The position numbers were made by a program, and so were the translations under genes. DNA of 64,000 bases from Lachnoclostridium phytofermentans (GTDB taxonomy: Bacteria > Bacillota > Clostridia > Lachnospirales > Lachnospiraceae). Shown here piece after piece: positions 1 to 7,217 of this stretch (position 1 is the stretch's first letter; every line of letters begins with the position of its first letter). A model generated the notes under the pieces. It had not been told where the DNA came from and ran no database searches. It was given only the letters and a program-made list of their open reading frames with translations. The stretch spans positions 62,001 through 126,000 of the forward strand of contig NZ_JPOF01000007.1 in assembly GCF_000733755.1 (NCBI RefSeq), in the 5' to 3' direction.

Positions 1-36
1 AAGTAAGACAAGATAAAGGAGGGAAGATAGGAAAAG

Positions 37-1104
37 ATGAGAGAAGAAGAAAAAGAAATATTCGCAACCAAGTTAGAGGAGCTATTTCATAAATCATCAA
101 ACTCATCGTTGATTTATGAAACTACGATGCATGTGGAAGATGGTAGTGGTGACTTTAGCTGGAGTAAAGGATATGGAGGAAGAACGGTAGATTCTATTAT
201 GAATCTAGCAAGCATAACAAAACTATTCACAACTTCATGTGTTGTTAATCTGTTACAGCAAGGAAAATTATCACTAGAGGATAAACTGGATCAATTTTTT
301 GGTGCGGATATATTAGATGGATTACATTGTTACAAAGGAAAAGATTATTCTCATGAGATTACGGTTGGCAACTTGTTATTTCAAAATAGTGGTTTTCCGG
401 ATGTATTTGCGAAAGGTAAAGATAATCTAAACAAAAGGATGATAAGGGAGGATTTAAAGCTAACCTTAGAGGATTATGTAAAGATTGCGAAAGAAAACAA
501 AAAGAAATTTGCTCCTGGAACACCTGGAAAAGCCCACTATTCAGACTTGAATTTTGAATTATTAGGGAAAATAATAGAGCAAATAGAGGGTAGTAGCTTA
601 CATGATGCTTTCAAGAAATACGTATTTTTACCGCTTCAATTAAAACACACCTATTTACCTGAAAAAGATAGTGATTATAGTGCTAAGATTTATTTCAAAA
701 AAGAAGCGTTAGATCGCTCCAATTTATGGAGGAGTATTCCAGCCTGTGGGGGATGTATGAGTACCTCGGTAGAGGTTATGATCTTTTTAAAAGCATTTTT
801 TAAAGGGCAATTGTTTGATAAAAGTATTTTTAAGCAGTTGAGAAAGTTTGCGATGATACAATATTGTCCTCCGCTTGGCCAATATGGTGGAGGATTTGTG
901 CGGTTAAATATCTCAGGTATTGCAAGTATGTATCGTTGTAAGGGAGAATTAATAGGGCATATGGGAGGATCTGGTAGCTATGCATACTATTATCCGGAGA
1001 AGGACTTGTTTTTTGTTGGTGATGTCAATCAATTTGCGAAACCTGGTGAAGTATTTATATTACCTTTAAAACTCGCAAAACTCGCGAATAAATTTATCAG
1101 TTAG
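37..1104 (+). CDS. serine hydrolase, beta-lactamase/PBP-like (class C family)
   Basis: A 355-aa protein of the serine beta-lactamase-like superfamily, whose members are esterases, peptidases or penicillin-binding hydrolases. The nucleophile motif SITK lies at residues 59-62, a YSD motif in the YxN position at about 168, and a late GHMGGSGS segment at about 307 supplies the usual HxG loop. No signal peptide is visible, so a cytoplasmic role is likely. AAAGGAGGG lies upstream of the ATG. The GNAT gene starts 23 bases downstream, so the two probably share a transcript that ends at the hairpin at 1728. The substrate cannot be told from sequence; true beta-lactam hydrolysis is possible but not indicated. 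Confidence 0.85.
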   Translation: MREEEKEIFATKLEELFHKSSNSSLIYETTMHVEDGSGDFSWSKGYGGRTVDSIMNLASITKLFTTSCVVNLLQQGKLSLEDKLDQFFGADILDGLHCYKGKDYSHEITVGNLLFQNSGFPDVFAKGKDNLNKRMIREDLKLTLEDYVKIAKENKKKFAPGTPGKAHYSDLNFELLGKIIEQIEGSSLHDAFKKYVFLPLQLKHTYLPEKDSDYSAKIYFKKEALDRSNLWRSIPACGGCMSTSVEVMIFLKAFFKGQLFDKSIFKQLRKFAMIQYCPPLGQYGGGFVRLNISGIASMYRCKGELIGHMGGSGSYAYYYPEKDLFFVGDVNQFAKPGEVFILPLKLAKLANKFIS

Positions 1105-1127
1105 CACATGGAAAGAGAGGAAGGAGA

Positions 1128-1715
1128 ATGATTTCAGGTGATATTATAAAGTATGGGCAACTGGACAATGTACAAAAAGATGAAGCAGTAGAGGTGTTTT
1201 TAGAAGGTTTTGGACATATGATGACTTTTTCTAAAAATAAGCAAGATTTAAAAGATTTATTTTCAGCCGCGTTTCATCCTGAATATATCTATACATACTT
1301 AGAGAATGGGATAGTTCTTGGAATATTAGGAATAGCGACAAATCATATACGACCTATAAAATTTGATTTAAATCAATGTGTGAAAACTTTGGGAAAACAG
1401 AAAGGCTATATAGTTTGTAAGCAGATAAATTTGATATTTCAAAGTCAAGCAGTAAAAAAGGAAACAGATATCTATATTGACGTACTAGCTACAACGAAGA
1501 GCGCGAGAGGAAAAGGTATTGCTACAAAATTACTGGAATACGCATTTGCTTTACCTAGATATAAAGAATACTATATAGAAGTTCTTTCTAAAAATCAGAA
1601 TGCGAAAAGACTTTATGAAAAGAAAGGTTTTGTTGCATATAAAAGAAATTATGTTTCATTTATTAATCTAATGGGATTTGGATATCCAATTAAGATGAAA
1701 CGCAATATGACTTAA
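1128..1715 (+). CDS. GNAT family N-acetyltransferase
   Basis: A 195-aa protein with the acetyl-CoA binding loop ARGKGIATKLL (motif A) at about 127-137, followed by a NAKRLYEKKGF segment (motif B) near the C-terminus. GNAT enzymes transfer an acetyl group to an amine on a small molecule or protein; the acceptor here is unknown. The first 80 residues are the variable acceptor-binding part. A GGAAGGAG ribosome site sits just before the ATG. It follows the serine hydrolase gene closely and precedes a strong terminator, so the two form a short operon. Confidence 0.88.
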   Translation: MISGDIIKYGQLDNVQKDEAVEVFLEGFGHMMTFSKNKQDLKDLFSAAFHPEYIYTYLENGIVLGILGIATNHIRPIKFDLNQCVKTLGKQKGYIVCKQINLIFQSQAVKKETDIYIDVLATTKSARGKGIATKLLEYAFALPRYKEYYIEVLSKNQNAKRLYEKKGFVAYKRNYVSFINLMGFGYPIKMKRNMT

Positions 1716-1727
1716 AAAAATGATAAT

Positions 1728-1785
1728 AGATGCTAGAATCGCTTGAGAAGTTATCTCAAAAGAATCGTAGCATCTATTTATTTGT
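1728..1785 (+). terminator. hairpin terminator after GNAT gene
   Basis: An outer stem AGATGCT/AGCATCT (1728-1734 with 1769-1775) encloses an inner TTGAGA/TCTCAA stem, followed by a T-rich stretch. It sits 13 bases after the GNAT stop codon. Confidence 0.75.
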
Positions 1786-1873
1786 ATGCATTTCACCCCT
1801 AGTAGGGTAATTCTAAGTTATTTTTTTATTAAACATTATATATCGAATGTTTTTTTATAGTACAAAAATCTAA

Positions 1874-2191
1874 CTAAACACCATTTGTAAGTGAATAGTA
1901 AAGAATTGTTTGTTTATTACCACAAGGACAAGTACAGCCTAGAAAAATTGTATCTTCATGGTTGAAACAAATGTGGTAAAGGTATCCATAATGATTTACT
2001 AGGTAGAAGAAGTAACTTAATTCTTCCTCAAAATCACAAGTGTTACAATAAGTGAAAACTTTAGCATACCAAGCTTTGCATGGTCCTTCTGGAACATACC
2101 AATCTATACCAAAATTTTCTGCAAGTATTTGCTTCATTTCATCTTCTTTTTTACCTTCAAGAAGTAGCGTTAATTCCTCTTTATTTAACAT
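1874..2191 (-). CDS. small cysteine-rich hypothetical protein
   Basis: A 105-aa protein that I do not recognise. It has an acidic, helical first third and two cysteine clusters, CNTC at about 49-52 and CTCPC at about 86-90, spaced as in a zinc ribbon. Tyr and Phe are frequent between the clusters. A GAAAGGAG ribosome site lies about 8 bases before the ATG on the minus strand, which supports real translation. It is transcribed against both flanking genes and stands alone. A metal-binding role is inference from the Cys spacing. Confidence 0.65.
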   Translation of the reverse strand: MLNKEELTLLLEGKKEDEMKQILAENFGIDWYVPEGPCKAWYAKVFTYCNTCDFEEELSYFFYLVNHYGYLYHICFNHEDTIFLGCTCPCGNKQTILYYSLTNGV

Positions 2192-2261
2192 AATATCATC
2201 TCCTTTCTATATCATAGTATTCAATAAAATCTTATTTGACACCAAAATTTTTCTTAATTAG

Positions 2262-2550
2262 TTATAAATGTATTTTATTCTACAATATATAAATTATTGA
2301 GTTTTCATTTTCCTACAGGAAAAATAGATATAGTTATGGGATTATTTTAAGGGTTGATGATTCTATTGCAAAACCTTTTAGGTCGATGGATCTTATCGCA
2401 AGAGCGTAAACCCAACTCGAAAAAGATGAAGCAAAGAAAAGTTTTACTGAGTTTAATAGAGTTTTTAGACGGACAAAATTAAATTAACTATGACAGGAAT
2501 CCTTCATTTTCTTTTGATATAATATAAGTATAAAGTTAGGAGGAAGCATT
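2262..2550. other. intergenic region with possible 41-codon remnant ORF
   Basis: AT-rich spacer. One short + strand frame at 2357-2482 could encode 41 aa (starts MILLQNLLGR, ends EFLDGQN), but its ribosome site is poor; it may be a gene remnant. A TATAAT-like box near 2519-2524 lies about 25 bases before the strong ribosome site of the AraC gene at 2551. Nothing else is recognised. Confidence 0.3.
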
Positions 2551-3570
2551 ATGCAAGAGAAAGAAGGAAAAGAGATGGGTTACGGTATAACTAAGTTACA
2601 GGAAGTCATTGATTATATCGAGTCAAATCTTCTGGACGAGTTAACACTAGATTGTGTAGCAAGACAATTTTATTTTAGTAACAATGCTATTAATCAATTA
2701 TTTCGTTGTGTGTGTGATCTTACGATTATGGAATATGTACGATATCGAAGGCTTTCTTTAGCAGGAAATGACCTCATGACTACGAACATACATATTCTTG
2801 ATGCAGCATTAAAATATGGTTATGAAACACCAGAAGCTTTTTCAAAAGCATTCACTAGATTTCATGGATTTCCCCCTAGCTTAGTAAGAAGAATATACCC
2901 CAAAATAAAAGTATTCCATCCTATACAAATTAATATAGACGTAAAAGGCGGATGGCAAGAGGGAATAACAGTGGATAAATCGCTTTCATTGACAAAATCA
3001 GGTGAATTAGGACAGGAAAAATACATCCAGTACAGATATAATAACAGTACAAATTTAAGAGGAGGTTACTCTATGGAGCATCAAAATTGTAAATATCATA
3101 TCAATACAAGTGATATGAAGCAAAAAGAGGATTGGAAAATTCTGTTACAACTTGTAAAAGGGTTAAAAGAAGCAGGAATCATTTTTAAGGTGGATGGAAA
3201 AACTATGATTTTTGCACATGGTCTAGAATTTAAACTTGATAAAATCTGTTTCACCTTCAAATGGAATGATGAGCAGAAAGTACTAAACTTCTTTGGTGAA
3301 GATGGAAATTTTTCAGAAACCTATCCGGGCTTTAAGTATTATGATACAAAGTATTCTGGGATGAAAGTAAGGTGTATTCTTTATGGAGAATTTCCAGGAT
3401 CAGATACCAATGAAGTATTGTACCAAAATACTGATCTAGTGGAGATTGATGGAGTGATGACTCGTGTACAGTCATTGGAGTTCTATTATGAGAATGGAAA
3501 TCCAAACGATAAATACTACAAGATGGTAGAAGAATATATCAAAAACAATAAAAAAAGTAAAAATTATTAA
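2551..3570 (+). CDS. AraC family transcriptional regulator with unrecognised C-terminal domain
   Basis: A 339-aa protein. Residues 10-112 form the AraC/XylS double helix-turn-helix DNA-binding domain, with the conserved KYGYETPEAFSKAFTRFHG second helix-turn-helix. In this architecture the DNA-binding domain is N-terminal and a ligand-binding domain follows. The C-terminal part (about 175-339) is not an obvious GyrI-like domain; it is rich in aromatic and charged residues and I do not recognise it. The ATG is preceded by AGGAGGA. An ATG eight codons in is also possible but has the weaker ribosome site. A dispersed hairpin repeat follows the stop codon and may act as terminator. Confidence 0.85.
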   Translation: MQEKEGKEMGYGITKLQEVIDYIESNLLDELTLDCVARQFYFSNNAINQLFRCVCDLTIMEYVRYRRLSLAGNDLMTTNIHILDAALKYGYETPEAFSKAFTRFHGFPPSLVRRIYPKIKVFHPIQINIDVKGGWQEGITVDKSLSLTKSGELGQEKYIQYRYNNSTNLRGGYSMEHQNCKYHINTSDMKQKEDWKILLQLVKGLKEAGIIFKVDGKTMIFAHGLEFKLDKICFTFKWNDEQKVLNFFGEDGNFSETYPGFKYYDTKYSGMKVRCILYGEFPGSDTNEVLYQNTDLVEIDGVMTRVQSLEFYYENGNPNDKYYKMVEEYIKNNKKSKNY

Positions 3571-3579
3571 GTAACAAGC

Positions 3580-3614
3580 AAAAGCATGCTCTGTGAACTT
3601 TTCCTTGTCATGAA
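3580..3614 (-). repeat. dispersed terminator-like repeat, inverted copy
   Basis: Read on the minus strand it begins TTCATGACAAGGAAAAGT and ends GCATGCTTTT with an imperfect AAAGT/GCTTT-type stem. It matches copies at 27854, 49061, 52073 and 54228, and is in the opposite orientation here. Confidence 0.6.
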
Positions 3615-3730
3615 TTATGCAGTCAGCCTTTTATAGTCTGGCTGCTTTGTTGTATAATAGTAGATGAAACCCTACATAAGTTTATTTCAAAAGTCGGGAT
3701 AGAAACATTTCAGTCTGATATGATAGGAGC

Positions 3731-3856
3731 ATGATGATGGACCTAATAACTGAATTAAACCTTGCAATTGAATATATGGAAGAAAACCTAATGGATCAGA
3801 TGGCTTTAGAGGATGTCGCCAGCGTAACTTCTTATTCCTCCTATCACTTCCAGTAG
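3731..3856 (+). pseudogene. AraC regulator N-terminal fragment
   Basis: A 41-codon frame starting MMMDLITELNLAIEYMEEN and ending SVTSYSSYHFQ then TAG. This is the start of an AraC/XylS DNA-binding domain (first helix-turn-helix), closely like the start of the AraC gene at 21447 (compare SIYNFQRMF). It is cut off in mid-helix, where an unrelated acetyltransferase-like sequence begins in another frame. It is a deletion remnant and unlikely to bind DNA by itself. Confidence 0.75.
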
Positions 3857-4535
3857 AGTACTTCCTGACTATGAACAAGAAGAACAGGTACTTGATTTAC
3901 TATACGGAGCTGTTTTTAACCGTGCCCTAGAACTTAGGAAGGGATTAAGCAATCGCGCATGCCAGTTGTGTATTGGTAATTATGATAAGGAAGAAGTTTA
4001 TAATGCGCATATTCAGAAAAAAGGATGGCCAGAGCATGGAAATATATATCATCTATCAGCCCAAACGAAAGTAATGAATCACTATAGGGAAGAGAACGTA
4101 GTTGATGTCACATTTAAAGAGTTTGATTTAGCCAAACCTCATGTTTTAACTAACTTAGTTACGAATGATCAGATTTGCTTTAGAAATAGTATTTCAGGCC
4201 TTGATACCTATCAAAACATTACAGAAAACGAATATATTGCTTACGGTGCATTCGCTAATAACGATAGAGGGTAAGAAATTATTGTTGGTTCTGTTATCGT
4301 TGAAATTGACGAAAAATATACACCGGAGATTGTTAGTGTAATGGTTCTACCAGAATATCGCAGAAAGCATATTGCAGCAATTATGTTGGAATACACATTA
4401 GATGAATTGAATAAAAAAGGAAAAGAAAAGGTATGGCTTGTTACCCCATGTGACAATGACTCAGCTATATTGATGTATAAGAAACTTGGGTTTTCAATTG
4501 AATCCCATGAAAAAAGGTATATGAAGTATATATAG
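3855..4535 (+). pseudogene. broken GNAT acetyltransferase
   Basis: One reading frame runs from about 3855 to 4535, interrupted by a single in-frame TAA at 4272-4274. After the stop it carries a clear GNAT core: VMVLPEYRRKHIAAIMLEYT (motif A) and SAILMYKKLGFSIES (motif B). Before it lies an N-terminal part starting RVLPDYEQEEQ, with no start codon or ribosome site because it is joined directly to the AraC fragment. The second half (4341-4535) keeps an ATG but would lack part of the fold. Loss of the 5' end plus a nonsense codon makes this a pseudogene. Confidence 0.75.
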
Positions 4536-4636
4536 ACGTGAAGATAAGGATGCTATCTGCTATTAGTAGAATACATCCTTATCAAGATGAATTCATTAGT
4601 AGTAATTGCATTTATTTTAAAGAAAGTTAGATATGT

Positions 4637-4750
4637 TATCAGTTATTGATACAAATATGGTATCAGATATTGATATATTTCTTAATATTAGATATTGATA
4701 CAATGGTGATATAATTAATATTAGACATTGATACAATTATTGACACAATA
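4637..4750. repeat. degenerate direct repeats, consensus TATyAGATATTGATACAAT
   Basis: Copies begin at about 4637, 4661, 4686 and 4719, with a fifth partial copy (ATTGACACAAT) at 4738. Spacing is 24, 25 and 33 bases. They lie immediately upstream of the leader-peptide promoter of the ABC-F gene, so they could be operator sites, but no regulator gene is adjacent. Confidence 0.55.
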
Positions 4751-4773
4751 GGATAATTATGTTAATGTATAAT
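4740..4773 (+). promoter_or_regulatory. probable promoter of the ABC-F leader RNA
   Basis: A perfect TATAAT at 4768-4773 lies 27 bases before the leader ATG. A TTGACA at 4740-4745 is present but 22 bases away, too far for a standard -35, so the box actually used is uncertain; activator-assisted use is possible. Confidence 0.45.
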
Positions 4774-4800
4774 GAAATATACGTAAAGAGAGGCATTCCG

Positions 4801-4818
4801 ATGAAGCGTTGTCTGTGA
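4801..4818 (+). CDS. leader peptide MKRCL of the ABC-F attenuator
   Basis: ATG AAG CGT TGT CTG TGA, with an AGAGAGG ribosome site seven bases upstream. Very short leader peptides between a promoter and an intrinsic terminator are the hallmark of ribosome-mediated attenuation of antibiotic-resistance ABC-F genes (as for vmlR and lsa/vga type genes). A CCATG/CATGG hairpin (4846-4862) follows the stop codon. Function inferred from layout. Confidence 0.6.
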   Translation: MKRCL

Positions 4819-5005
4819 TTGAAGCAACTAAATAATTTGTTTAAACCATGCGATACACATGGTTAATTGTTGTGGAAAATCGTAGACACATATATTACAT
4901 TGCTTTAGGAAACTTAAAAATCGTGTATGATATTAGTAACTTACAGTTAAAATCTGTTAGGTGAATCATATACTTTATTTCTGCATGTATTTATATGTTT
5001 ATTAG

Positions 5006-5036
5006 ACCTTTTCCAAACATGGAAAAGGTTTTTTTA
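5006..5036 (+). terminator. attenuator terminator before the ABC-F gene
   Basis: A perfect 10-bp stem ACCTTTTCCA/TGGAAAAGGT (5006-5015 with 5020-5029), a 4-base loop and a run of T's, ending 27 bases before the ABC-F start codon. TGGAAAA at 4873-4879, just after the leader peptide, can pair with the 5' arm (TTTTCCA) and is the antiterminator candidate. Confidence 0.75.
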
Positions 5037-5062
5037 ATATTAGTTGATAGGAGATTAAAGAT

Positions 5063-6988
5063 ATGGTTTATCAGATGAAGAATGCAATAATCGGATATCC
5101 AGGAAACAGATTGTTAGAAGGTGTTTCTTTGGAAATTAAAAATACAGAAAAGATTGCAATTGTAGGAAGAAATGGTTGTGGAAAGACAACCTTACTAAAA
5201 GTGATTGCAGGTAAACTTGAAGTAGATAATCTAGATAGTGATGAAGAGTTTTTTATACAAGCAGATGGAGAACCTAGTATTGGTTATCTGGAGCAGATAA
5301 GTTTTGATAAAGAAACAATTACGGTAAAAGAAGAATTACGAAAAGTTTATGAGAGAATATTTACTTTACGAGACAAGATGGAGGAACTAACAAGTCTTAT
5401 GGAAGTAGAAGCGAGTGAGAAACTATTGGAACAATATGCGAAAGTCTCTGATCAATTTGAAAGACTTGGTGGTTATACCTATCAATATGAGATGGAACAG
5501 ATTTTTACGAAATTTGGCTTTGAACTATCTGATTTAGACCGTCAAATATTAACTTTTTCAGGTGGGCAGAAGACAAGAATCGCATTTGTAAAATTACTTC
5601 TTAGTAAGCCAGATATTATGCTGCTTGATGAGCCGACCAATCATCTTGATATGCCAATGATTGAATGGTTGGAAGGATATCTAAAAAAATATAATCATGC
5701 TGTGGTTATTGTTTCTCATGATCGTATGTTCTTAGATAGAATTGTGGATGTTACTTATGAGATTGAGCATAAGAAAATGAAACGATATCCTGGTAATTAT
5801 ACTGCATTTTTAGAACGCAAACGTCTTGATTATGAGAAACTATGCAAAGATTATGAAGCCCAGCAAAAAGAAATTGAAAGATTAACAATATTTATTGAAA
5901 AATGGAAGAACACACCGACCAAGGTATCGATGACGCGTTCTAAACAAATGCAGATTGAACATATGGTGAAAATTCCAAAACCAATGCGTTTTGATACAAG
6001 AGCAATGCATGCAAAGCTTCAGCCAAACAAAGAATCTGGGAAAGAGGTTCTAAAGATGAAAGAATTAGAGATAGGATATGAAGCTGTGTTAGCCCGTGTT
6101 TCTATGGAATTAAAAAAAGGTCAAAAGCTTGCAGTGATTGGTGAGAATGGGAAGGGAAAATCAACCTTATTAAAGTCAATTGTAGGTCAGATAGGAGTAC
6201 TTGGCGGAATGTATAAGTTTGGAAGAGATGCGGACTGGGTTTACTTTGATCAGGAACTACTGAACTTAGATGAGAGTAAAACCGTGATTGATGAGTTTTG
6301 GGATGCCTATCCAAGCCTAACACAAACAGAAGTAAGAACGATATTAGGCAATTTCTTATTTACTGGTGATGATGTATTTCAACCGTTAAGTCAGCTATCT
6401 GGAGGAGAAAAAGTTCGACTTTCACTGGCAAAGTTGATGAAACGTCAGGCAAATTTTATAATTCTTGATGAACCAACCAACCATTTGGATATGATAGGAA
6501 AAGAAGTACTAGAATCTATGCTAAAAAGCTATCAGGGAACTCTTCTTTTTGTATCGCATGATCGTTATTTTGTGCGTAATGTGGCGGATAGTTTACTTAT
6601 TTTTGAGAATGGTGAGGTCAATTATTATCCTTATGGTTATGAGGAATATCATGAGAAAAAAGAAAAGAATTTATTAAGTAACACTGTCCATCTAAGAAAT
6701 GAGAAGAGAGATGAATTATCAGAGAATACAGTTTGTGAACAAAAAATAATGACAGGTGATCAGCAATCTTATCTTAGTGGGAAGGAAAAAGCAAAGCGAG
6801 AACGGAGATTAGTTCAGGTTGAAAATGAAATATCTGTTTTAGAAGAAAAAATCAGCAGGCTAAAACTAAAGTTTAGTGATACTGAAATAGCTACGGATTA
6901 TCAACAGCTTAGTGAACTCCAAGATAATATTATGAAAGAAGAACAGATATTAAATGATTTGTTGATCGAGTGGTCTGGTTTAGTTTAA
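5063..6988 (+). CDS. ABC-F ATPase, ribosome-protection / antibiotic-resistance type
   Basis: A 641-aa soluble protein with two ABC ATPase domains and no membrane segments. Domain 1 has Walker A GRNGCGKTT (35-43), signature FSGGQ and Walker B IMLLDEPTNHLD. Domain 2 has GENGKGKST, LSGGEK and FIILDEPTNHLD. A charged helical linker (about 240-310) separates them, as in ABC-F proteins that reach into the peptidyl-transferase centre, and a coiled-coil tail (about 570-641) follows. ABC-F factors of the Vga/Lsa/VmlR/CplR kind dislodge lincosamides, pleuromutilins and streptogramin A. The upstream leader peptide and terminator strongly suggest drug-induced expression, which favours a resistance role over a housekeeping Uup/EttA role. 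Exact drug range is not readable. Confidence 0.9.
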   Translation: MVYQMKNAIIGYPGNRLLEGVSLEIKNTEKIAIVGRNGCGKTTLLKVIAGKLEVDNLDSDEEFFIQADGEPSIGYLEQISFDKETITVKEELRKVYERIFTLRDKMEELTSLMEVEASEKLLEQYAKVSDQFERLGGYTYQYEMEQIFTKFGFELSDLDRQILTFSGGQKTRIAFVKLLLSKPDIMLLDEPTNHLDMPMIEWLEGYLKKYNHAVVIVSHDRMFLDRIVDVTYEIEHKKMKRYPGNYTAFLERKRLDYEKLCKDYEAQQKEIERLTIFIEKWKNTPTKVSMTRSKQMQIEHMVKIPKPMRFDTRAMHAKLQPNKESGKEVLKMKELEIGYEAVLARVSMELKKGQKLAVIGENGKGKSTLLKSIVGQIGVLGGMYKFGRDADWVYFDQELLNLDESKTVIDEFWDAYPSLTQTEVRTILGNFLFTGDDVFQPLSQLSGGEKVRLSLAKLMKRQANFIILDEPTNHLDMIGKEVLESMLKSYQGTLLFVSHDRYFVRNVADSLLIFENGEVNYYPYGYEEYHEKKEKNLLSNTVHLRNEKRDELSENTVCEQKIMTGDQQSYLSGKEKAKRERRLVQVENEISVLEEKISRLKLKFSDTEIATDYQQLSELQDNIMKEEQILNDLLIEWSGLV

Positions 6989-7160
6989 GATAACTTCATC
7001 TGGGAAGTACGGGAAGTTCCTCGCTTTTAAGAGGGGTAAGGACTTGCCTGTTATAAAATGCCACAAGTGACAATGAGGTAGAGCTGGTAGCGTAAGGTTG
7101 CGAATATTCGCTTTGTATATTATAAGAGAGATAAATCTACTAGTATGCATAGGAGGAAAA

Positions 7161-7217
7161 ATGATTAAGGGGGATAGGACAGAGGATGAGGACAGAAGAA
7201 ATAAAAAAGAAAAATGA
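7161..7217 (+). other. short overlapping ORF at exporter start
   Basis: An 18-codon frame (MIKGDRTEDEDRRNKKEK) has the ideal ribosome site AGGAGGAAAA and overlaps the exporter start codon in another frame. It may couple translation into the exporter gene, or reflect a small indel near the exporter start. The 170 bases before it hold a CCTC/GAGG mini-hairpin near 7018-7036 and nothing else recognised. Confidence 0.3.
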
